NCBI GenBank assembly: GCA_036559195.1
Contig: DATBTN010000045.1
Coordinates: forward strand, 1-64,000
DNA from: Candidatus Baltobacteraceae bacterium
GTDB lineage: Bacteria; Vulcanimicrobiota; Vulcanimicrobiia; Vulcanimicrobiales; Vulcanimicrobiaceae
Reading direction: 5' to 3'
Length of the DNA stretch: 64,000 nt
The position numbers and the translations under genes are program-made. This document shows, piece after piece, positions 52,563 to 61,271 of this stretch; within the stretch, counting starts at the first letter, position 1; every line of letters starts with the position of its first letter. Below the pieces are notes generated by a model that worked only from the letters and a program-made list of their open reading frames with translations, did not search any database and was not told where the DNA came from.

Positions 52563-53405
52563 ATGAATCGTGTGGCATTTCTTTCCGGTGCGGCTTCGCT
52601 TGCCGTGGCGCCGATTTCTCTGAAGACTCCGCTGACTAAGCTGGAGGCGCGGTACGGCGGGCGGCTTGGGGTTTTCGCTGTGAATTCTGCGAACGGCGCG
52701 CGTGTGGAGCATCGCTCGGGCGAACGCTTTCCGATGTGCAGCACGTTCAAGGTGCTCCTGGTTGGCGCGGTGTTATCGCGTGTCGATTCGGGTGGCGAGC
52801 ACTTGGAACGGCATGTCGGCTACGGCAATGCGGATCTGCTGGCGTATGCTCCGGTAACCAGGGCCCACGTTCGTCTCGGTTCCATGACCGTGCAAGCTCT
52901 TTGCAGAGCGGCCGTCGAGTACAGCGATAACACCGCTGCGAATTTGCTGCTGCGTGCGCTCGGCGGTCCCGACCGCGTTACGGCGTACGCGCGAACGCTC
53001 GGCGATTCGCTGACGCGATTGGATCGAAACGAACCGGGCCTGAACACGGCCATCCCCGGCGACCAACGCGATACGACGACCCCCGCCGCGATGCTCGCGA
53101 ACCTGCGGAAGCTGTTGACGGGAAGCGTTCTCTCGCCGTCGTCGCGTCGAGAATTGGAGTCGTGGATGATCGGCTGCAAGACGGGTACCGATTGCATCCG
53201 CGCCGGCGTTCCAGCCCACTGGCGGGTTGGCGACAAAACGGGTTCGGGAGCGCACGCGACGCGCAACGATATCGCCGTTCTCTACCCGCCCGGCCGCTCG
53301 CCGATTTTCGTGACCGCATATTACACGGCGTCGTCGGCATCGGAGGGCGCGCGCGCCGATATACTAGCCGAGGTTGGCCGCGTCGTCAGTTCCGCATTTG
53401 CTTAA
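52563..53405 (+). CDS. Class A beta-lactamase
   Basis: 280 aa, probable signal peptide (1-21). Serine beta-lactamase fold: MCSTFK (nucleophile Ser60, Lys63), SDN (121-123), ExxLN as EPGLN (Glu157, Asn161), and DKTGSG (225-227). All four class A motifs intact, so probably active. Cys before the nucleophile matches carbapenemase-type class A enzymes, but the partner Cys after KTG is absent. Located directly after the repeat array; no partner regulator (ampR/blaI) nearby. Confidence 0.94.
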   Translation: MNRVAFLSGAASLAVAPISLKTPLTKLEARYGGRLGVFAVNSANGARVEHRSGERFPMCSTFKVLLVGAVLSRVDSGGEHLERHVGYGNADLLAYAPVTRAHVRLGSMTVQALCRAAVEYSDNTAANLLLRALGGPDRVTAYARTLGDSLTRLDRNEPGLNTAIPGDQRDTTTPAAMLANLRKLLTGSVLSPSSRRELESWMIGCKTGTDCIRAGVPAHWRVGDKTGSGAHATRNDIAVLYPPGRSPIFVTAYYTASSASEGARADILAEVGRVVSSAFA

Positions 53406-53693
53406 GCGACAACGCCGGCGACCCGCGCAAGTACGCCTCGAAAATACATGTAGCGGTAGCCGGTGCGCTTCGCAAACTTCGACGAGCGCGGCAGATGCCT
53501 TACCGTAAACGTGCGCTTGCCACTTCATCTCCGAGAAGGGGCGAAGTTATCCGCAGCGCCGTTCGGGTCGCCGGCCGTCGCGACCCACGGCAGGCGGTCT
53601 CCGGCACGCACGCGCCCCGCATGGCCGCGAACTTGTCGAGCGCCCCTAGCCGCCGGGCGTTCCGGACGCAGTAGCATGCCAGGGAGGTCAGCG

Positions 53694-55232
53694 TTGCTCT
53701 CACTTGCATTCTCGGCCGCGATGCTCGGAATCGAAGGCTACGTCGTTCGCGTCGAAGCGGACAGTGCGCCCGGTTCCCCGGCTCTCACGATCATCGGATT
53801 ACCCGATCGCGCGCTCGTCGAAGCGCGCGAACGCGTTCGCGCGGCGATCTTCAATTCCGGCTTCAGCTACCCCGCGGGACGGCTGCTCGTCAATCTTTCG
53901 CCGGCCGACGTGCGTAAGGAAGGGCCGTCGTTCGATCTGCCGATCGCGTTAGCGCTGCTCGCGATCGACGAGCAGATCGATCGACTCGCGCTGCAGAGCT
54001 TTGCCGCACTTGGCGAACTCGCTCTCGACGGCACGTTACGCAGCATCACCGGCATCCTGCCGATGGTGTTGGGGGCGCGCAACGCCGGGTTCACCAAGCT
54101 CATCGTGCCGGAGGATAACGCCGCGGAGGCCGCCTTGATCGACGGCATCGAACTTTACGCGATCGATTCGCTGCAGGCGGCCGTAGCCGTCGTTCTCGGC
54201 AACGGAACGAAATGGCGAACTCGGACCACTACGCCCGATCTCTCGCCAACCGACGAGCTAGTCCACGGCGATTTTGCCGACGTGCGCGGGCAGCACGGCG
54301 CAAAGCGCGCCCTCGAGATCGCGGCCGCCGGCGGACACAACGTGCTTTTCGTAGGACCGCCCGGCTGCGGAAAGACGATGCTCGCAAGGCGTCTGCCGTC
54401 GATTCTGCCACCGATGTCGGCCGGCGAAGCGCTCGACGTTACGAAGATTTACTCCGTGGCGGGTTTGCTCGGCAGCGAACTCGGCATCGCACGCGCGCGG
54501 CCGTTCCGATCGCCGCACCACACCATTAGCCAGACCGCTCTGGTCGGCGGCGGCAGTCTCGCGAAACCCGGCGAGATCAGCCTCGCGCATCATGGCGTGC
54601 TTTTTCTCGACGAGCTTCCGGAGTTCTCGCGTACCGCGATTGAAGTGTTGCGACAGCCGCTCGAAGAGGGCTCGGTGACGATTGCGCGTGCCGCCGGCAC
54701 GTTCACGTACCCGTCAAGCTTCATGCTAGTGGCGTCGATGAATCCATGCCCGTGCGGTTATCGGGGCACGCGTACCGGCAACTGCCGCTGCGACGATGCC
54801 GCGGTTGCAAAGTACGTGGCAAAGCTTTCCGGCCCGCTGCTCGATCGCATCGATCTGCAGGTGGATGTCGCGCGCGTTGCGTTCGACGACATGGTGCGCA
54901 ACGAGCATGCAGAGCGCTCCCGAACGATTCGCGAACGAGTTATCGCCGCCCGCGCCCGCCAAACCCACCGCTTCGGTTCGACCGCGATCTCGTGCAACGC
55001 GGAGATCCCGGCCAACGCTGTGCGTCGGCTCTGCCAACTCGATGACGAAGCGATGCGGCTGCTCGCACACGCAAGCGCGAAGCGGCAGTTCTCCGCGCGG
55101 GCACTCGACCGCATCGCACGAGCCGCCCGAACGATCGCCGACCTCGCCGCCAGCGACGCAATTCGTACCGAACACGTCGCCGAAGCGATCCAATACCGCA
55201 GCCTCGAACGTCTCGATGGCCGCGCGGCGTAG
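53694..55232 (+). CDS. comM: Mg-chelatase-like competence/recombination protein ComM/YifB
   Basis: 512 aa. LLSLAFSAAMLGIEGYVVRVEAD start, LTIIGLPDRALVEARERVRAAIFNSGF, AAA+ Walker A GPPGCGKTML, MNPCPCGYRG with zinc-like Cys, ARQTHRFGS. ComM is a hexameric branch-migration helicase acting in transformation. TTG at 53694 has AGGGAGG 6 nt upstream and gives the family-typical N terminus; earlier in-frame starts add unconserved residues. Its last 174 codons are duplicated 0.9 kb downstream. Confidence 0.94.
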   Translation: MLSLAFSAAMLGIEGYVVRVEADSAPGSPALTIIGLPDRALVEARERVRAAIFNSGFSYPAGRLLVNLSPADVRKEGPSFDLPIALALLAIDEQIDRLALQSFAALGELALDGTLRSITGILPMVLGARNAGFTKLIVPEDNAAEAALIDGIELYAIDSLQAAVAVVLGNGTKWRTRTTTPDLSPTDELVHGDFADVRGQHGAKRALEIAAAGGHNVLFVGPPGCGKTMLARRLPSILPPMSAGEALDVTKIYSVAGLLGSELGIARARPFRSPHHTISQTALVGGGSLAKPGEISLAHHGVLFLDELPEFSRTAIEVLRQPLEEGSVTIARAAGTFTYPSSFMLVASMNPCPCGYRGTRTGNCRCDDAAVAKYVAKLSGPLLDRIDLQVDVARVAFDDMVRNEHAERSRTIRERVIAARARQTHRFGSTAISCNAEIPANAVRRLCQLDDEAMRLLAHASAKRQFSARALDRIARAARTIADLAASDAIRTEHVAEAIQYRSLERLDGRAA

Positions 55233-55501
55233 ACGATTGATGCAATCCGCAATGTATGTGCGTCGCCATAGTAATCACGGAACGGCTAAATTTCGCGCCC
55301 AGAACTATGCTAGGAAATCAGGTAGCAAGTTGGTCCACGAAACTGGACCGGGGCTCATTACCACGCTTACCCCCCCCCGCGCCGTTTGGTTGCCATCACC
55401 GATGTTGCCGGGCGTGAAGCCGCGTGTCCATGACCTTTGCGCGTCAATCGACGCCGCCATAACCAGGCGACACACCCGCACTGTCCGGGAATATGCTGTT
55501 T

Positions 55502-55918
55502 CTAGTTGGAAGGCGATGCAATTCTTACGATAACGTCCGTTGCGTTCGCGCGAGCCGAACCGCTCTTACCGTATTCGACCCGGTACAGGTCTATGCGCAC
55601 TAGATGGCTCGGGCCGAGAAATGAAGGGGGCAGCGAGTCGCAAACCTTAAAACGCCGTTCGAAGGAGCTTGCTAGATTTCGAGGACAAAAATAGGGCTCG
55701 CCGTCCAAGAGTAGGGGGTAAGCCAGGAGCAAAATGCCGGCATCGGCGGATTGATCCTTTGGAACAAATTCGGCGGTAGCGGCTGGAAAATCGTTGGTCT
55801 TTTCGGTCAAAACAATGTAATTTTTGAGATAGCCCGTGACTTGAGTAATTTGCGCTCCCGGTGGCCTGCGGTAATCGGAATATAACGCGCGGCCGTGAAT
55901 CTCGTATCCGGCTCCCAA
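55502..55918 (-). CDS. Protein of unknown function, possibly secreted and truncated
   Basis: About 138 aa from TTG 55918. A beta-rich fragment (IHGRALYSDYRRPPGAQITQ, YIVLTEKTNDFPAA, RVEYGKSGSARANATDVIVRI). The frame stays open upstream to about 56055 and encodes a good signal-peptide-like stretch (ALIIALFAGSAPLAS), but no ATG/GTG/TTG precedes it, so the gene may be damaged or begin at a rare codon. G+C is lower than its neighbours. Lies inside the insert between comM and its copy. Confidence 0.45.
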   Translation of the reverse strand: MGAGYEIHGRALYSDYRRPPGAQITQVTGYLKNYIVLTEKTNDFPAATAEFVPKDQSADAGILLLAYPLLLDGEPYFCPRNLASSFERRFKVCDSLPPSFLGPSHLVRIDLYRVEYGKSGSARANATDVIVRIASPSN

Positions 55919-56168
55919 AATATCGCGGGCCGAGTGGCACCGTGTGCCAGGCGGAGGAAGTGGCGCAATTACACAGGGACCAGCCGTCGCTGTCGGCCGC
56001 GTTGCCGGCGTAGGCGAAGCCAGCGGCGCCGAACCCGCGAATAATGCAATAATTAATGCGCTAACGTGAGGGCTAAATTGTATGTCGCACCTGTGCCAAT
56101 TGCGTTCGCGGTCGCTGCCACGTAACCCGGATACGATGGGAAGCTCGTGACGCAGTTACTTCCATATG

Positions 56169-56637
56169 ACCCGTCAAGCTTCATGCTGGTGGCGGCGCTG
56201 AACCCCCTGCCCGTCCGGTTATCGCGGCAGCGGTCCGTGAGACGAACCTGCGGTTGCAAAGTACGTGGCGAAACTCTCCGGCCCGCTGCTCGATCGCATC
56301 GATTTGCAAGTGGATGTCGCACGCGTTGCGTTCGACGACATGGTGCATCGCCGCCCGCGCCCGCCAAACCGACCGCTTCGGTTCGACCGCGATTTCCTGC
56401 AACGCGGAGATCCCGGCCAACGCCGTGCGCCGGCTCTGCCAACTCGATGACGAAGCGATGCGGCTGCTCGCACACGCAAGGGCGAAGCGGCAGTTCTCCG
56501 CGCGGGCACTCGACCGCATCGCACGAGCCGCCCGAACGATCGCCGACCTCGCTTCGAGCGATTCGATTCGCACCGAACACGTCGCCGAAGCGATCCAATA
56601 CCGCAGCCTCGAACGTCTCGATGGCCGCGCGGCGTGA
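56169..56637 (+). pseudogene. Truncated, frameshifted duplicate of the comM 3' end
   Basis: Matches 54711-55232 almost base for base at both ends (ACCCGTCAAGCTTCATGCT at the left, the CGTCTCGATGGCCGCGCGGCGT tail at the right). A 12-nt-shorter segment around the Cys region and a loss of about 44 nt after GACGACATGGTGC break the frame. Stop TGA at 56635. It begins without start or 5' half, so it is not expressed as a ComM. Confidence 0.92.
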
Positions 56638-56665
56638 GCCATGCACGGTGCGGTTTTGCCCTGCG

Positions 56666-57319
56666 CTAGCTCGTCGACGCCTTTGCCGGGGCGATAACTG
56701 TGGCCGAATGCGTTTCGGCCAGCGCACTTCTAATTGCGGTCATCCATGGCGCGGCACGCTCAATTCGCTTGTTCGCATCGCGATTAGAGGACGGGTGAGC
56801 GACGAGCACTTTGGGCCTGCCGTGCCAGCTGGCCAATGCGACGTTTGCAAAGTTGCCGCACATTATCACAAGCGATGGATTGATAATTGAGACTTGCTTG
56901 TCGAAGAACTCCATGCACTGCGCGGTGAAGTTCTCACCGCCGAAGCTAGCCATCTCTCCGTTCGCCTTGCCCGGCCTTGCCCCCATGTAAACGTTGGTCA
57001 CAAATGCTTCATCGCGTGGGATACCTGCGCCGTCGATGTAGGTGTAGAGAGTCAACCAAAAGGCGCTCTTATAGTTTTCCGGTTTGTTTAGATCGTCGCT
57101 GCCATCGTAGTTGTGCAAGACGAACATAACTTTGCGTTCACCTGGCTTACCATCGAGAAAGCCCGAGCCACCGGGAAAGGCGCTTACGTTACTGGTGATT
57201 TCGCGCACCGGAACTAATGCGCCGTAGTCGTTGACGATTTGGTCGCGAGCTTCAATGAGCTCCTCGTGTTGGTTCAAAACGAGCGATCTCCATCCGGTCC
57301 TGAGTGAGGGTGCGCTCAT
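56666..57319 (-). CDS. Uracil-DNA-glycosylase-superfamily-like protein (tentative)
   Basis: About 217 aa from ATG 57319 (AAGGTAAG upstream). MFVLHNYDG, FVTNVYMGARPGKANG, IINPSLVIMCGNFANVAL and VLVAHPSSNRD follow the layout of UDG-fold proteins (G-x-RPG-like loop early, HPS loop late). The canonical acid-base residues are not clear. A longer start at 57430 is possible. The G+C is lower than core genes, fitting recent acquisition in the comM-adjacent accessory region. Confidence 0.5.
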   Translation of the reverse strand: MSAPSLRTGWRSLVLNQHEELIEARDQIVNDYGALVPVREITSNVSAFPGGSGFLDGKPGERKVMFVLHNYDGSDDLNKPENYKSAFWLTLYTYIDGAGIPRDEAFVTNVYMGARPGKANGEMASFGGENFTAQCMEFFDKQVSIINPSLVIMCGNFANVALASWHGRPKVLVAHPSSNRDANKRIERAAPWMTAIRSALAETHSATVIAPAKASTS

Positions 57320-57516
57320 CTTACCTTCGGTCAACGCCTCCTCAGAAGTTAACCTCTTTCTTTTGGCGTTGGAACTATTTAGGATGGCGACGACCGACGC
57401 GGCTAATCCGCGTGCGCCGTCCGCTCGCAAACGCCCGAGGCACGATCTTCCGCTACATGACTCCGCAAACGTTCGTGCGATCGTCCTCGGGCGTTATGTC
57501 CACCTCGCTCTAGAGC

Positions 57517-58080
57517 TTAGCTCGCTTTCGCGCAGGTTGTCTTAACGTTTACGAGGCGCCCCGACGGTTCCGTGAAGGTCGACATCGATTCGGTTTTCGA
57601 ATCGCTTACTTTGGTCAGCGTTGTTGGATTGTTCATGGCCGTATTATTGGTTTTGGGGTACGCCATGTCTGTCCACACGATCGAATTGCCTTGCCAGCCC
57701 GGCGACGTGCTCATATCGTAGCCGCCCGTCTCGTCGGTGCTCAAATCTACCCAGCGCGCCGTCGACGCGTCGTACGTCATGCTATCCTGCCCGACGAACT
57801 CTTGCGGTATCCACGATGCTTTGTGAACGGTCGTGCGAGTGACCAGCCAGTGGCCGTCGGGTGACATCGCCGCGGTAGATGTCGTCGTATATGGGCCAGG
57901 CCGCCGCGAGCTCAATACGCTGCAGTCCCATGTTCCCGAAAGAAATTGCATTGTCGAAAAGTCCGGCTTCGCCGGAAGCGGAACGGGGGTGCTTTCAACG
58001 GTCGGCGTTTGGGCGATAGCAACGGCGGTCGCTGCGACGAGAGCGAACGCGAAAGCCGCTGCCGTGCGAAGAATATGCAT
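57517..58080 (-). CDS. Secreted protein of unknown function (DUF1579-like)
   Basis: 187 aa. Signal peptide (about 1-23) ending in AIAQ, then a lipocalin-like beta fold: MQFLSGTWDCS, YTTTSTAAMSPDGHWLVTRTTV, GQDSMTYDASTARWVDLSTDE, SIVWTDMAYP. Similar to the THAP4-/DUF1579-like beta-barrels. ATG at 58080 has GGAGG 8 nt upstream, with a perfect palindrome in the leader. Confidence 0.7.
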   Translation of the reverse strand: MHILRTAAAFAFALVAATAVAIAQTPTVESTPVPLPAKPDFSTMQFLSGTWDCSVLSSRRPGPYTTTSTAAMSPDGHWLVTRTTVHKASWIPQEFVGQDSMTYDASTARWVDLSTDETGGYDMSTSPGWQGNSIVWTDMAYPKTNNTAMNNPTTLTKVSDSKTESMSTFTEPSGRLVNVKTTCAKAS

Positions 58081-58091
58081 ACGGGGCCTCC

Positions 58092-58119
58092 AAGTGCCTA
58101 CGGAAATTCGTAGGCACTT
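58092..58119 (-). promoter_or_regulatory. Perfect 11-bp palindrome in the leader of the secreted protein gene
   Basis: AAGTGCCTACG-GAAATT-CGTAGGCACTT lies between a TATACT-like -10 (on the minus strand, 58120-58125) and the GGAGG before the start. It could be an operator at the transcription start or a leader hairpin; the same region has no T tract. Confidence 0.65.
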
Positions 58120-58237
58120 AGTATACCGACTGCAATCGTTCGGCGAGCATATCTTTGGACGCAGGTACGATAGGTATTTTCTCACCCATCGTGCGCCCCG
58201 CAAGGAGGCGCCGACAGCGGCGTGAATCCCGCCATCT

Positions 58238-58621
58238 ATGAGCGAACATCCCGTCAAAATCACAGGCATGGATTTGAGCGGCTATATGGTCAAGGATGCG
58301 CCCCGCGCGATCGCCTTCTATCGCGACGTGCTCGGCCTCGAACCGGTGATGGTTTATCCCGGCGATCGCGGAGCGGAATACGAGCTTCCCGATGGAACCA
58401 CGTTCGGACTATGGGGCGGGGGCGCCGCCGTGATGCCGTTCCAGCCGAGCAACGGCATTCTCTTCGCAGTCGACGATCTCGGCGCCGCCGTTGACGCCGT
58501 CAAGGCTCGCGGAATACCAGTGCAAATGGAACACGAAACCCCCGTCTGCTCCATGGCGATGATCACCGACACCGAAGGCAACACCATCACCCTGCACAAG
58601 CGCAAAACAAACGCCACCTGA
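58238..58621 (+). CDS. VOC-family (glyoxalase-like) protein
   Basis: 127 aa. DLSGYMVKDAPRAIAFYRDVLGLEPV at the start, ELPDGTTFGLWG, GILFAVDDLGAAVDAVKARGI, and MITDTEGNTITLHKR at the end. Typical two-module VOC fold. Substrate unknown. Divergent from the secreted-protein gene. Confidence 0.88.
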   Translation: MSEHPVKITGMDLSGYMVKDAPRAIAFYRDVLGLEPVMVYPGDRGAEYELPDGTTFGLWGGGAAVMPFQPSNGILFAVDDLGAAVDAVKARGIPVQMEHETPVCSMAMITDTEGNTITLHKRKTNAT

Positions 58622-58667
58622 GACGCAGCGCGTGCCGCCCCACTCGTGCGCGTGCCGCTCGCCCGTG

Positions 58668-59110
58668 CTTCGACAGGCTCAGCATGACAAGTACTCCTCT
58701 CGCCTCATTGTCATCCTGAGCTTGTCGAAGGACGCGCGTGCCGCCAACTCGTGCTTCGACAGGCTCAGCATGACAAGGTGCGTTCTCTCGCCCCATAGTC
58801 GTCATGACAAGTACGTTCTCGCCTCATCGTAACCGTTTGTCATCCTGAGCTTGTCGAAGGACACGCGTGCCGCCAACTCGTGCTTCGACAGGCTCAGCAT
58901 GACAAGGTAACCTTCTCTCGACCCACTGTCATCATGACAAGTACGTTCTCGCCTCATCGTAACCGTTTGTCATCCTGAGCTTGTCGAAGGACGCGCGTGC
59001 CGCCAACTCATGCTTCGACAGGCTCAGCATGACAAGGTGCGTTCTCTCGCCCCATTGTCATCATGACAAGTACGTTCTCGCCTCATCGTAACCGTTGTCA
59101 ACGGTAACGT
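58668..59110. repeat. Tandem array with about 130-bp period, three units
   Basis: GTCATCCTGAGCTTGTCGAAGGAC begins at 58710, 58839 and 58969 (spacings 129 and 130). Each unit also contains the reverse-sense copy GTGCTTCGACAGGCTCAGCATGAC, a GTCATSATGACAAGTACGTTCTC segment, and TCGCCTCATCGTAACCG. Fills the gap between the VOC gene and the antiporter gene; no coding potential. Confidence 0.92.
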
Positions 59111-59157
59111 TTTCTCGTCTCATTGTTGCGCGTTGTCGTGGCAAAGCGTCGGGGCGG

Positions 59158-60894
59158 CTACCTTGCGATCGTTGCGCGTTGGGCGCTTACTAACTCGTCG
59201 ATTCGGTTGCGCTCGATGCCTAGTTCGCTTAAGAGTGCTTCGGCGATGCCGAATGCGCCTTCGGCTTCGGGTACCATTGCGTCGCTCGCTCCGGCGGCCC
59301 GCAGCGTGCGAATGTCGCGTACGCGGGAGGCGCGCGAGATGATGCGCACGCCGGTTTGGTGGGTTAGGCGCTTGACCATGGCGAGGTTTGCTGCCGTATC
59401 GGGAATCGTCGTCAGCACGATCTTGGTCGACGCCGCGATCGCGCGCTCCACGACGCGCGGATCGGCTCCGTCACCGTATTGCGCGTCGGCGCCTTCGCGC
59501 TGCGCGAGATGCACGAGATCCACGTCGAGTTCGATCACCCCAAACGCGATGCCGGCGCGCCTGCACACCGCCGCGGCCGTTCGGCCGACGCGCCCGTATC
59601 CCACGATCAGCACGGCCGGCTCCGTCGCAAACGGCGTTACCGGCGTACTCGAAGCCGCATCCATCGATCGCCGGCGCGGCGCGACGATGCGCGTGGCGAT
59701 CGCGGCCACGACGATCGAAAGCATCGTGGCACCGATTGCGGTGCCGAGTTCGGTTGCGTCTAAACGCTTCGCGAGGTAGCTATCGTTCGCGAGCACCACG
59801 TTGAATTCACCGAGCGGGACGAGTGCGATACCGAGCGCGAGCGCCGTACCGCGCGGCTGGCCAACCAGCCGGCTCAACCCAAACCATCCGGCGAAGCGCA
59901 CGAGCGCGAGCACGCCGCCGATCGCGAGAACGAGCGGCCAGTGGGCGAGCATCGAGGTTACGTCCACGAGCATGCCAATCGAAACGAAGAACAACATAAC
60001 AAAAAGTTCGCGAAACGGGGCGACGATCGACTGCACCATCCGGCTCCCCGCGGCCTCCGAGGTCACCGCACCGGCAACGAACGCTCCAAATTCAAACGAG
60101 AGCCCTGCGAGATGCCCGATCCAGGCGGCGACCAGCGCAACCGCGGTGGAAAAAGCGATCAGCGCGTCGGCCGGTGCACGGCGTAAAAACGCGACGACGA
60201 TTCGATGCAGCACCGTCGCGCCCAACACCAGCGCCACGACGACGAAGAGCGCCGCTTTGAGCAACGGTATCAGAACCCCCAGCGGCGTGAGGCCTTGCGC
60301 GGGTTCCGTTGTGATCACGAGCAGCGCGATGGCGACTAGATCCTGTGCGACGAGCAACGCGATCGCCGCGTGTCCGGGGCGTTTGTCGAGCAAGCCGAAG
60401 ATCTGTAAGAGCGCCACGCCGATCGCCGTACTCGAGAGCGTGAACGCGAGTGCCAGCGTGATCGGATGAACCAGTCCGAACGTCACGCCCAGACGCCAGG
60501 TTACGACGCCGAAGAGGAACATCAACACGAGGTTGCCGATCATCGGCACCACCCCGACCGCGCGCAGCTCGCGCGCCGAAAACCCTAGCCCCAGACTGAA
60601 GAGCAAGAGGATCAGGCCGAGCTCGCTCAATCCGCCGAGCGATCCGCCGCTCGTGCGCGCACCGTGCACGAACGGACCGATTGCGATACCGGCGACCAGA
60701 TATCCGAGAATCGGCGTGATGCGGGCGGCGCGCGCGAGCGCGCCCAGAACGCTCGCCGCAACGAGCGCGATCGTGAGGTCGGCTAGGAACGTAACCGTTG
60801 CGTGTTCGATCTTTCGAGCATACCATACGGCAGCAGATCTTCGTACGTGCCGCTCGTTTGATCGCGGAACCCGTCGCGATAGCGTCCCTCGCAC
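59158..60894 (-). CDS. CPA2-type cation/proton antiporter with RCK domain (KefB/C-like); start uncertain
   Basis: 12-13 hydrophobic helices from FLADLTIALVAASVLGALA, FTLSSTAIGVALLQIFG, FEFGAFVAGAVTS, then an RCK N-terminal nucleotide fold AVLIVGYGRVGRTAAA (GxGxxG) and a small C-terminal part. About 578 aa from the nearest GTG (60894), but this adds 28 unconserved residues and overlaps the GNAT gene by 112 nt. No ATG/GTG/TTG is nearer to the first helix, so the real start is probably near 60810 at a rare codon. Confidence 0.85.
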   Translation of the reverse strand: MRGTLSRRVPRSNERHVRRSAAVWYARKIEHATVTFLADLTIALVAASVLGALARAARITPILGYLVAGIAIGPFVHGARTSGGSLGGLSELGLILLLFSLGLGFSARELRAVGVVPMIGNLVLMFLFGVVTWRLGVTFGLVHPITLALAFTLSSTAIGVALLQIFGLLDKRPGHAAIALLVAQDLVAIALLVITTEPAQGLTPLGVLIPLLKAALFVVVALVLGATVLHRIVVAFLRRAPADALIAFSTAVALVAAWIGHLAGLSFEFGAFVAGAVTSEAAGSRMVQSIVAPFRELFVMLFFVSIGMLVDVTSMLAHWPLVLAIGGVLALVRFAGWFGLSRLVGQPRGTALALGIALVPLGEFNVVLANDSYLAKRLDATELGTAIGATMLSIVVAAIATRIVAPRRRSMDAASSTPVTPFATEPAVLIVGYGRVGRTAAAVCRRAGIAFGVIELDVDLVHLAQREGADAQYGDGADPRVVERAIAASTKIVLTTIPDTAANLAMVKRLTHQTGVRIISRASRVRDIRTLRAAGASDAMVPEAEGAFGIAEALLSELGIERNRIDELVSAQRATIAR

Positions 60895-61271
60895 TCGAAC
60901 CCCAGACGTTCGAGCAGCGCGCGCGTCACGGCGTTGCTCGCACGCACCTCGGCGAAAATGCGGTGCGCCCGCAGTTCGTCGAAGGCGTGGCGCAATCCCC
61001 AATCGAGTGCGAACCGCCCCAAACCGCGGCGGGGTTCGCGCGCGATCAGAATGCTGAACTCAACCAGCCATTCGTAATTCTTGAGCAAGAAATGGCCCGC
61101 CGGTTCGCCGTCGTCCTCGATGATGTAGCTCTCGTTGTTCGGGTCGTCGAGCGCGGCTTCCACCATCTCGGCACCCGGTGCGTTGAGCACCGCCGCGGCG
61201 TGCGGCATCGCGAAAAGCTCGACGATGAACGGAATATCTTCTTCGTCGGCCTCGCGGATCGTGAAACTCAC
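60783..61271 (-). CDS. GNAT family N-acetyltransferase
   Basis: 162 aa. FTIREADEEDIPFI start, EPAGHFLLKN, ILIAREPRRGLGRFALDWGLRHAF (CoA loop), HRIFAEVRASNAVTRALLERLGFECEG: RimJ/RimL-type layout. GTG start overlaps the hemQ stop (GTGA). Acceptor unknown. Confidence 0.9.
   Translation of the reverse strand: MSFTIREADEEDIPFIVELFAMPHAAAVLNAPGAEMVEAALDDPNNESYIIEDDGEPAGHFLLKNYEWLVEFSILIAREPRRGLGRFALDWGLRHAFDELRAHRIFAEVRASNAVTRALLERLGFECEGRYRDGFRDQTSGTYEDLLPYGMLERSNTQRLRS

Noticed and set aside
52563-53405. Second KTG motif (CKTGTD, about residue 205) as active site
   Set aside because: It is 19 residues before the canonical DKTGSG, which has the proper spacing.
53463-53693. Longer comM start
   Set aside because: Open frame continues upstream, but ComM proteins begin near the TTG at 53694, which has a strong ribosome-binding site.
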